A DNA stretch of 64,000 nt from Acidobacteriota bacterium (lineage in GTDB: Bacteria; Acidobacteriota; Vicinamibacteria; Vicinamibacterales; UBA8438): assembly GCA_009838525.1 (NCBI GenBank), contig VXRJ01000016.1, positions 1 through 64,000 of the forward strand. Direction: 5' to 3'. The notes under the pieces are model-generated. The model made no database searches and was not told the DNA's origin. It worked only from the letters and a program-made list of their open reading frames with translations. The first letter of the stretch is position 1, and each line of letters begins with the position of its first letter. Shown piece by piece: positions 37,907 through 44,922 of this stretch. The position numbers and the translations under genes are program-made.

Positions 37907-39820
37907 CTAAGGCAGGGACAGGTCGATTCGAACCGCGTCGCCGAGGTTCGCGACCGTATGCACGGCCAGGTAGAGGCGGCCATTCCGAAGGGCGTGCATC
38001 TCGGGGCTGCTCAGCCGCAGCCGCCCCGCCGTGCGGGCGCCGCCGCGACGGGCGAGCTGGCGCACCACCGGGCCGTTGACGGCGTCCTCAGCCGGACCGC
38101 GCCGGTGCAGGGCGACCGACAGCACGTCGTCATCGAACAGGCCGAACGTCGACACGCGGTAGTCGAGCGTGCGCGTCGCCGATTCCAGCACGAAGCGCGA
38201 CTGGACCGACAGCTCTCCGTCGGCCTGCACCATCACGTCGAGGGCGATCGGCGCGGGGGGCTCCACCAGGCTCGGCGTGAAGTCGGGCGGCCGTCGGTGT
38301 GGGCCGCTCTGCTCGTAGGCATAGGCGAGCTCGATCAGACGCGACTCCGACCAGGGGCGCCCGAGCAGCTCCAGGCCGACCGGCATGCCATCCGCCGCCG
38401 CGCCCGCCGGCACCGTGATCGCCGGCAATCCCGACGTCGCGCTCAGCGAGCAGTTGCTTCCCTGCTGCGGCTGTCCGATCGGCCGGGCGGTCCGGCGAAT
38501 CGTGGGATACACCAGGGCGTCCAGATCCTGTTCGTCCAGGAGGGCCATTACGGTGTCGCGCACCGTGTCCCGTTTCGCGATCGCCTCGCGGTACTCGTCG
38601 GTCTCGCGCGTCTCGACCTCGAGCGTGTTCTGGAGGCCCACTTCGAGGATGTCGTGGTACAGCCCGGTCTCGACGAAGTCCGCGACGGTGCGGACGTAGG
38701 CGCCGGGCGTCGCCTGGAGGTACGCGTTCAGATCGAACCGGAACTCCTGGCCAATCACCGAGGCGCCCTGCGTCAGCTCGGACAGGTCGGGTTCCGTGAT
38801 CTCGACCGACGTGGCGCCCTGCGCTTCCATCTCTCCCACCGCCCGCTCGATCACGTCGCGGACCGGCCGTTCGGCGTTCCCCTCGCCGAGCAGCGCGTCC
38901 ACGACGCCGATCCGCGCGCCGGCCAGCGCGTTCGCGTTCAGGGCAGCAGTGTAAGTGTCGGGAATTTGTCCCTCGCCGAGGCTCGTCGTCGGATCGGCCG
39001 GATCCGGGCCGACTGTCGCGTCGAGGGCCAGGGCCAGGTCTTCCACCGAACGGGCAAGCGGACCGCCGATGTCCTGCGTCGTGGAGAGAGGGATGATGCC
39101 GTCTCCGCTCGCCAGGCCGCGCGTTCCGCGGAGCCCCACCAGATGGTGGTGGGCCGAAGGGATTCGAATCGAGCCGCAGGTGTCGCTCCCCATGCCGAAA
39201 GCGCCGAAGCTGGCCGCTACCGCCGAGCCGGTGCCGCCGCTCGAACCGCCCGGGTTGCGCTCCGGATCGTAGGGATTGCGGGTCTGGCCACCGTACGACG
39301 CGACGGTCGTGATGCCGCGGGCCAGCTCGTGCATGTTGGTCTTGCCCAGGATGATCGCGCCCGCCTCGCGCAACCGCCGCACTTGTGTCGAATCGTCAGG
39401 CGGGACCGACGTGGCGAGACCCAGCGTGCCCGCGGTGGTCGGCATGTCGGCGGTGTCGTAGTTGTCTTTCACCACGACCGGAATCCCGTGAAGCGGGCCG
39501 CGCACCGTGCCATCCGCCCGTTCCGCGTCGAGGGCGGCGGCTTCCTCGCGCGCGTTCGGGTTGAGCGCGATCATGGCGTTGAGAGTCGGACCCTGCTGAT
39601 CGAACGCCGTAATGCGGGCAAGGTAGCCCTCGACCAGGTCGACGGACGTCACTTCCCCCGACTCCAGCGCGGCGCCGAGTTCCCGGACGGACTTCTCCAT
39701 GACGTCGAAGCCGGGCTCCGTGTCGGCGACATCGCCGCCGCAGCCGGACGCCACCAGAATCAACAGCGGCAGCAGAAGTGTCGGGCCCGCGAGCCGTCGC
39801 CTCAACCTGTCCCTTGACAT
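37907..39820 (-). CDS. Lipoprotein amidase (amidase signature) with C-terminal CHRD-like domain
   Basis: This 637-residue protein has a lipobox VASGCG. The amidase-signature triad is visible: Lys in VVVKDNYD, Ser in NPGGSSGGTGSAV and the acyl-acceptor Ser in GSDTCGSIRIPS. The family hydrolyses amides, from peptide amides to acylated amines. The last ~115 residues are extra: strand-rich sequence with LHRRGPAEDAVNGPVV, LSSPEMHALRNGRLYLAVHT, which reads as a CHRD-like beta-sandwich normally found in secreted bacterial proteins. Transcribed alone, 165 bases upstream of the dipeptidase gene with no gene between. Confidence 0.9.
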   Translation of the reverse strand: MSRDRLRRRLAGPTLLLPLLILVASGCGGDVADTEPGFDVMEKSVRELGAALESGEVTSVDLVEGYLARITAFDQQGPTLNAMIALNPNAREEAAALDAERADGTVRGPLHGIPVVVKDNYDTADMPTTAGTLGLATSVPPDDSTQVRRLREAGAIILGKTNMHELARGITTVASYGGQTRNPYDPERNPGGSSGGTGSAVAASFGAFGMGSDTCGSIRIPSAHHHLVGLRGTRGLASGDGIIPLSTTQDIGGPLARSVEDLALALDATVGPDPADPTTSLGEGQIPDTYTAALNANALAGARIGVVDALLGEGNAERPVRDVIERAVGEMEAQGATSVEITEPDLSELTQGASVIGQEFRFDLNAYLQATPGAYVRTVADFVETGLYHDILEVGLQNTLEVETRETDEYREAIAKRDTVRDTVMALLDEQDLDALVYPTIRRTARPIGQPQQGSNCSLSATSGLPAITVPAGAAADGMPVGLELLGRPWSESRLIELAYAYEQSGPHRRPPDFTPSLVEPPAPIALDVMVQADGELSVQSRFVLESATRTLDYRVSTFGLFDDDVLSVALHRRGPAEDAVNGPVVRQLARRGGARTAGRLRLSSPEMHALRNGRLYLAVHTVANLGDAVRIDLSLP

Positions 39821-39868
39821 CTCGTCCTCCCTCGTACTGTCTGCGCCTTCGAACCCACAGCGACCGCC

Positions 39869-40444
39869 TCAGACGAAGCGGCACGCCGCGCGCATCGCCC
39901 GATCGAGCCGCTCGAGGTACTCGTTCCGCGGGATTCCCACCGCGCCGAAGCGTGCCAGGTGCGGCGTGACCCACTGCACGTCGAGCAGCCGGTAATCGCG
40001 CGCGCGCAGCCGTTCGACGAGCGCCGCGAGGGCAACCTTGGATGCGTCGGTTTCCGTGTGAAACATCGACTCGCCGAAGAAGGCGCCGTGGAGCGCCACG
40101 CCGTACAGCCCGCCTACGAGGGCGCCGTCGCGCCAGGTCTCCACCGAGTGGGCGTAGCCTTCGCGGTTCAGGGCGCCGTAACTGTCGACGATGACCGGGT
40201 CAATCCAGGTACCGTCCGCCTCGGGACGCGAGGCGCAGCCGGCCACCACGCGATCGAACGCCTGGTTGATGGTCACGTCGAATCGTCCCTGCCGCAGCAC
40301 GCGCTTGAGCCGCCGAGGTCGATGGAACCCCTCAAGTGGCACGATACCCCGCTCCGGCGGTGAAAACCACCGAATCTCGCCATCGACCGACATCGGGAAG
40401 AACCCGGCTCGGTACGCCCGGAGGAGCATGCTGGAGGAAATCAT
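39869..40444 (-). CDS. aat: Leucyl/phenylalanyl-tRNA--protein transferase
   Basis: This 191-residue enzyme adds Leu or Phe to N-terminal Arg or Lys of proteins, marking them for ClpS/ClpAP degradation. Signatures: AYRAGFFPM at the N-terminus, IRWFSPPERGIVPL, WIDPVIVDSYGALNREGYAHSVETW, GGLYGVALHGAFFGESMFH, and DVQWVTPHLARFGAVGIPR. Slightly short at the N-terminus compared with E. coli Aat but complete in motifs. Divergent from apaG with only 23 bases between starts. Confidence 0.96.
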   Translation of the reverse strand: MISSSMLLRAYRAGFFPMSVDGEIRWFSPPERGIVPLEGFHRPRRLKRVLRQGRFDVTINQAFDRVVAGCASRPEADGTWIDPVIVDSYGALNREGYAHSVETWRDGALVGGLYGVALHGAFFGESMFHTETDASKVALAALVERLRARDYRLLDVQWVTPHLARFGAVGIPRNEYLERLDRAMRAACRFV

Positions 40445-40467
40445 CCGGAATGTCGTATATATGATGC
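40445..40467. promoter_or_regulatory. Shared 23-base divergent promoter region of aat and apaG
   Basis: The tiny spacer contains TATATATGAT. TATATA at 40456-40461 is six bases before the apaG ATG, suggesting leaderless apaG initiation, and read on the minus strand the same A/T core could serve aat. Promoter parts must extend into both coding regions. The -35 elements are weak. Confidence 0.35.
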
Positions 40468-40884
40468 ATGGTCACCGAGTCCCACCCTCAGACCGAGTTC
40501 ACCTCCGAGGCAATCACCCGTAGTATCCGCGTCCGAGTCCGGGCTCGCTATACGGAGGAACATTCCGAACCCCTGCAGCAACGCTGGCTGTTCCTCTACA
40601 CCATCACCATCTCCAACGAAGGGGACGAGACGGTGCAGTTGATCAGCCGCCACTGGCGAATCACTGACGGGGCCGAGCAGGTTCAGGAGGTGAAGGGGCT
40701 CGGCGTCGTCGGACGCCAGCCGACGCTCGCGCCGGGCGAGTCGTTCGAGTACACGTCCGGATGCCCGCTCGGCACACCGTTCGGATCGATGCAGGGGACC
40801 TATCAGATGGTGACCAACGACGGCGAACGCTTCGAAGCCGAGATCGCGCCGTTCGTGCTGTCGGGACCCTACACGCTTCACTAG
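40468..40884 (+). CDS. apaG: ApaG domain protein
   Basis: This 138-residue protein has the ApaG immunoglobulin-like fold: TRSIRVRVRARYTEEHSEP, YTITISNEGDETVQLISRHWRITDG, GLGVVGRQPTLAPGESFEYTSG and the C-terminal GTYQMVT. Genetically linked to ion efflux in Salmonella, but its molecular role is not settled; a pyrophosphate or nucleotide-binding function is proposed. The stop overlaps the convergent pxpA stop by 4 bases (CTAG). Confidence 0.94.
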   Translation: MVTESHPQTEFTSEAITRSIRVRVRARYTEEHSEPLQQRWLFLYTITISNEGDETVQLISRHWRITDGAEQVQEVKGLGVVGRQPTLAPGESFEYTSGCPLGTPFGSMQGTYQMVTNDGERFEAEIAPFVLSGPYTLH

Positions 40885-41639
40885 AGCCGCGCCACTACGA
40901 CGCCCGCCGCTTCCAACCCGTCTCGCAACTGCCGCGCGATGGCGTCAGCGCCCGGCGTGTCGCCGTGCACGCAGATCGTCCCGGCGGTCAGCGCCACGCG
41001 CGTCCCGTCGATGGCGGTGACCGCGCCGTCGCGGACCATGCCGACCGCGCGGGCCACGGCCGCCGCGGGATCGTGGATCACGGCTTCCGGCTCCGTGCGC
41101 GGCACGAGCGCGCCGTTCGCCTGATACGCCCGATCGGCGAACACTTCGGGCACGACGGCGAGCCCCGCGTCGCGTCCCGCGTCGACAAGCGGGGACCCGG
41201 GAAGTCCCAGGAATGCCAGGCCGGGATCACACGCCGCGACCGCGCGCGCCACCGCATCCGCCAGGGTCCGGTCGCGCGCCGCCATGTTGTAGAGCGCGCC
41301 GTGCGCCTTGACGTGACGGACAGCCACCCCTTCGGCCGCGGCGATGTCCTGCAGCGCCTCCACCTGTCCGCGGATCAGGGCGTCGATCTCCGCCAACGGC
41401 AGGTCGATCTCGCGCCGGCCGAATCCCTCCCGGTCCGCGAAGCCGGGATGCGCGCCGACGCCAACTCCGGCCGCGCGTGCGGCGCGAACCGTCGCGCGCA
41501 TCGTCTCCGCATCGCCCGCGTGCGCTCCGCACGCAACGTTGATGGAAGTGACTACCTCCATCATGCGCCGGTCGAGCGCACGCGCCGCGTCGCCCGGCAG
41601 CTCACCGAGATCGCAATTCAAGTCGACCCGCTTCGTCAT
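40881..41639 (-). CDS. pxpA: 5-oxoprolinase subunit A (LamB/YcsF family)
   Basis: This 252-residue protein begins at ATG 41639, overlapping the upstream TRAP-type gene by 4 bases. Signatures: VDLNCDLGE at the N-terminus, INVACGAHAGD, GAHPGFADREGFGRR, VKHVKAHGALYN-like VRHVKAHGALYN, and EVFADRAY. PxpA works with PxpB and PxpC in ATP-dependent opening of 5-oxoproline to glutamate. Neither partner is nearby, so they are elsewhere or this copy has another role. Longer in-frame starts would lie inside the TRAP gene. Confidence 0.95.
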   Translation of the reverse strand: MTKRVDLNCDLGELPGDAARALDRRMMEVVTSINVACGAHAGDAETMRATVRAARAAGVGVGAHPGFADREGFGRREIDLPLAEIDALIRGQVEALQDIAAAEGVAVRHVKAHGALYNMAARDRTLADAVARAVAACDPGLAFLGLPGSPLVDAGRDAGLAVVPEVFADRAYQANGALVPRTEPEAVIHDPAAAVARAVGMVRDGAVTAIDGTRVALTAGTICVHGDTPGADAIARQLRDGLEAAGVVVARL

Positions 41640-42640
41640 GGCCGCGCCTCCTCGCTTCCGCCGGTGAGCGCGATCTGGCGTTCCGCCGCGGCGATCGCGC
41701 CTTCGAACCAGACCATCCATTCGTGCCCGTGCTGCTCCATGTATCCCGTCGATACGCGGCCCGCCGCCATGACGAACGCACTCCGTTCCGCCGGCGAGAG
41801 GACATGCACCACGCCGCCCGCCGCCTCGAACGCCGCGACCGCGGCGGCCGTGCGGCGGCGCTCCTCCGCCCGCACCAGGCGCGCCAGTTCTCCGACGGCG
41901 GCGTTCATCGCCTGCCGCAAGTCGACCGGCAGCGCCTGGTACGCCTCCTCGCGCATCAGCCACAGGCCGGCCGGATACCCGTGATCGTCGCGCGTCAGGT
42001 ATCGGAACGCGCCGTCGCCCGCGCCGCCCGACGTCAGGTCGATGACGCTGCCCGCCCGGGCGTCTACGCGCCCCTCCGCGGCGAGGACGGCGCGATCGCT
42101 CCATGACCGCGGCGCCGGCGTCGCTCCGGCAGCGCGCGCCCACGACGCCAGGACCGGCGAGTCGGCGGTCTCGAGCGTCACGCCGCCCAGGTCGTCCGGC
42201 ATGCGTACCGGCCCCGCGCGCGTTGCGATGCCGCGCCAGCCGCCGCCCCCGGACAGGCCGAGCAGCCGCAGGCCCGGCTCGCCAAGCAACGCGTCGCGCA
42301 TCCGCTCGAAGAAGACGCCGGTGAACACCAGTTCCACCACCGCGTCGGACTCCAGCAGATACGGCACGTCGAGGACGTGAAACTCCGGCACCAAGCGGGC
42401 CGCTTCGGGCGTCGACGCCAGGTAGATGTCGATCTCGCCCGCCACGAGCGCGTCGAGACAGGCGTCCGGGGCACCGCAGGATTGGCCTTCGGTGTCCACG
42501 TCGACCGTGAGGCGACCGCCCGAGAGCGCTTCGATCAGATCGCCGGCCGATGCGATGGTGTCCGGCGCGCCGCTGCCGGCCGCGCCGGGCATTGTCAGGG
42601 CAGCGAGAACAAGACGGATAGTCGCGCCGGTCACGATCAC
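41636..42640 (-). CDS. TRAP-type solute-binding protein (DctP family)
   Basis: This protein is about 334 residues from GTG 42640 (GTGA overlap with the PIN gene); GTG 42634 is an alternative. An N-terminal hydrophobic segment ends near AGSG. Typical DctP features follow: DIYLASTPEAARLVPEFHVLDVPYLLE, MPDDLGGVTLETADSPV and WSDRAVLAAEGRVDA. It binds an organic acid in the periplasm. No DctQ/DctM membrane subunits are adjacent, so it is an orphan or shares a transporter encoded elsewhere. The position before pxpA hints at a 5-oxoproline-like ligand. Confidence 0.85.
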   Translation of the reverse strand: MIVTGATIRLVLAALTMPGAAGSGAPDTIASAGDLIEALSGGRLTVDVDTEGQSCGAPDACLDALVAGEIDIYLASTPEAARLVPEFHVLDVPYLLESDAVVELVFTGVFFERMRDALLGEPGLRLLGLSGGGGWRGIATRAGPVRMPDDLGGVTLETADSPVLASWARAAGATPAPRSWSDRAVLAAEGRVDARAGSVIDLTSGGAGDGAFRYLTRDDHGYPAGLWLMREEAYQALPVDLRQAMNAAVGELARLVRAEERRRTAAAVAAFEAAGGVVHVLSPAERSAFVMAAGRVSTGYMEQHGHEWMVWFEGAIAAAERQIALTGGSEEARP

Positions 42641-43035
42641 GATTCCCAGACGGTCTTCACGTGCGGATAGTCGAGGATCTTCGTGTCGGCGGTCACCACC
42701 GGCGCCGATCGGCGGCGGGCCTCCGCGACGATGATCCGATCCGCCGGATCGCGGTGGAACGGTTCTGGCAAGGCAAACGCTTCCTCGACCGACTCGAGTT
42801 CGACCGGGAGGACCGTCCAACCGTTCAACTCGACGTAGTGCCGGAACCAAAGTCGCCAGTGCCGGTCTATGGCGATCCGGCCACGCTCGGCGGCACCGGC
42901 GATCTCTGCGCAACTGATGGCGGACACGCACACCTCGGTATCATCCGCTTCGAGCAGGGACCGGGCGCGCGCCGTTAGCTGGCCGGGATCGCTGACGGCC
43001 CAGACAATCGCGCACGTGTCGAGCACCACCGTCAC
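42637..43035 (-). CDS. PIN-domain toxin without antitoxin, inside a metabolic operon
   Basis: This 132-residue PIN protein (GTG 43035) has acidic residues in VVLDTCAIVW, SAISCAEIAG, DPADRIIVAEA and TADTKILDYP, a complete PIN metal site of the VapC type. No antitoxin-sized gene lies upstream: the 60 bases before it are the spacer after ubiD. An alternative start, TTG 43095, directly follows the ubiD stop. The stop overlaps the TRAP gene start by 4 bases, so it is embedded between metabolic genes on the same transcript. Either the antitoxin is elsewhere or the PIN protein has been co-opted. Confidence 0.82.
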   Translation of the reverse strand: MTVVLDTCAIVWAVSDPGQLTARARSLLEADDTEVCVSAISCAEIAGAAERGRIAIDRHWRLWFRHYVELNGWTVLPVELESVEEAFALPEPFHRDPADRIIVAEARRRSAPVVTADTKILDYPHVKTVWES

Positions 43036-43095
43036 GACTGTTATTAGAGCAGGTCCTGTGTCTGTCTTCCGCACGCCGGACGGGCGGAGCGTCAA

Positions 43096-44922
43096 TCAGA
43101 TCGCCGGATCGAGTGACGCCCGCTCGGAATCCCCCATCTCGACGCCGCCGTCCGGGAAATAGTCGGTCCACCGGTCGCTGACGCGCTGCGCGATGTCCGG
43201 CCGGCAGCTCAGTTCCGTCGGGAACGACGGCTTGAGGCGCGCGTCGATGACGATGGGTGGCGTGTAGGCCAGATGGTGGCGCACGGCGCGGGTGGCCGCG
43301 GCGTGGATGTCGGCGGCCGGCTCGAAGCGGGTGAATGTCGTCCAGAGGAAGTTCATCGGGGAGGCGGCGGCGCGGTCGGGCTCGTCGGTCAGGACGACGA
43401 GGGGCCAGTCGCGGAACGCCGGCGCCGCCGCGAAGCGTGCCGCCGCGTCGGGCTCCGACGCATAGCCGGGTGCGCCCACGACCAGGCAGCCGGGACAAAA
43501 GACGTGCACGGCCGTGACACCCTGAGGAAGCTCGGCCGTCGAGAACTGCTGCGGCAACGTCCGGACCGGCGGCCCGAGTCCGAGCCAGACCCCCTTGGAT
43601 CCCCGGTTCACTTCCGGCCCGGTGTAGTCCAGGGTGTCCATCGACAGGTTCGAGAACACGTAGAGGTCCGTTTCCGGATTGGTCCGCTCCAGCAGATGGA
43701 CCAGCGTCCGCCGGAAATCGCGCAGGTCGACCGGCTCATCCGTGACGAGCAGGAACTTGGTGAGCGAGAGCTGGCCCTCCCCCAGGATCCGAAACGCGCT
43801 CGCCATCGCCTCGCGCGCGTAGCGCTGGCGCACCACCGCGGCGCCAAGCGAGTGGTAGCCCGTCTCGCCGTACGACCACAGGTCGACCACGCCCGGCATC
43901 ACCAGCGGGAACAGTGGTGACAGCAGCTCCTGGAGAAGATCGCCGATGAAGAAATCCTCCTGCCGCGGCTTGCCGACGACGGTCGCGGGATAGATGGCAT
44001 CGCGCCGGTGCGCGACCCGATCGACGGTCAGGACCGGGTAGTCGTGGGCAAGCGAGTAGTAGCCGTAGTGATCGCCGAACGGCCCCTCCGGCCGCCGCAC
44101 GTGCGGGGCGACGGAACCGATCAGGGCGAACTCGGCGCTCCCGATCAACCGATGCGGCCCGAGGCCGCCGACCATTGGCAGCCGCTCACCGGCGAGCAGC
44201 GAGGCGAGCATCAGTTCCGGCACGTTCTCCGGCAGCGGGGCGATCGCGGCCAGCATCAGGGCGGGCGGGCCACCGAGAAAGACAGTCGCCGGCAGCGCCT
44301 CGCCGCGCGCCTCCGCCGCCGCGTAGTGGAAGCCGCCCCCCTTGCCGATCTGCCAGTGCATGCCGGTCGATCGCGCGTCGTGGACGTGCAGGCGGTACAT
44401 CCCCAGGTTGTGGCCCGGGCGCTCGGGATGCTCGGTGTAGACGAGGGGCAGGGTGATGAACGGCCCGCCGTCCTCCGGCCAGCAGGTGATGGCGGGCAGC
44501 CGGTCGAGCCGCACGTCGCCCGTCACCACCTCCGTGACCGGCGCGCGGCGCCGCGGCCGCGTCCCGATCCGGAGGAGCGAACCGGCGACGTCGCGCGCCC
44601 CCCACAGCTTGGCCGGGGTCGGCGGCATGATCGTCTCGGCCAGCTCCACCACCCGCCGGATGAACTGCAGCGGCCGCGTCCCGAAGGCGAGCTCGGCGCG
44701 CCGCGCCGTGCCGAACAGGTTGGTGACGAGGGGGAACGCGGCGCCCTGGACGTTGGTGAACAGCAGCGCCGGCCCGCCCGCCGCGATCACGCGCCGGTGG
44801 ATCTCGGCCGCCTCCAGGACCGGATCGACCGGCGTGTCGATTACCGCCAGGTCGCGGTCGCGCCGGAGTTGCTCGATGAACGTGCGCAGGTCGGAGAACC
44901 CGCCGGATGCGTCCGCCATCAT
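43096..44922 (-). CDS. UbiD-family prenylated-FMN decarboxylase
   Basis: This 608-residue protein starts at ATG 44922 (ATGA overlap with the PQQ dehydrogenase). UbiD features: LRTFIEQLRRDRDLAVID at the N-terminus, ALLFTNVQG, the HNLGMYRLHVHDARSTGMHWQIGKGG region (prFMN and metal binding, with Arg and Glu downstream in EFALIGS), GPFGDHYGYY and PGVVDLWSYG. Non-oxidative (de)carboxylation of an aromatic or alpha,beta-unsaturated acid is expected. It needs prFMN made by a UbiX-type enzyme not seen here. The true gene is much shorter than the open frame, which extends into the dehydrogenase. Confidence 0.92.
   Translation of the reverse strand: MMADASGGFSDLRTFIEQLRRDRDLAVIDTPVDPVLEAAEIHRRVIAAGGPALLFTNVQGAAFPLVTNLFGTARRAELAFGTRPLQFIRRVVELAETIMPPTPAKLWGARDVAGSLLRIGTRPRRRAPVTEVVTGDVRLDRLPAITCWPEDGGPFITLPLVYTEHPERPGHNLGMYRLHVHDARSTGMHWQIGKGGGFHYAAAEARGEALPATVFLGGPPALMLAAIAPLPENVPELMLASLLAGERLPMVGGLGPHRLIGSAEFALIGSVAPHVRRPEGPFGDHYGYYSLAHDYPVLTVDRVAHRRDAIYPATVVGKPRQEDFFIGDLLQELLSPLFPLVMPGVVDLWSYGETGYHSLGAAVVRQRYAREAMASAFRILGEGQLSLTKFLLVTDEPVDLRDFRRTLVHLLERTNPETDLYVFSNLSMDTLDYTGPEVNRGSKGVWLGLGPPVRTLPQQFSTAELPQGVTAVHVFCPGCLVVGAPGYASEPDAAARFAAAPAFRDWPLVVLTDEPDRAAASPMNFLWTTFTRFEPAADIHAAATRAVRHHLAYTPPIVIDARLKPSFPTELSCRPDIAQRVSDRWTDYFPDGGVEMGDSERASLDPAI

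Noticed and set aside
36415-38079. Long plus-strand frame opposite the dipeptidase
   Set aside because: Arg/His/Val-rich shadow of the minus-strand M19 gene, with no ribosome site or family motif.
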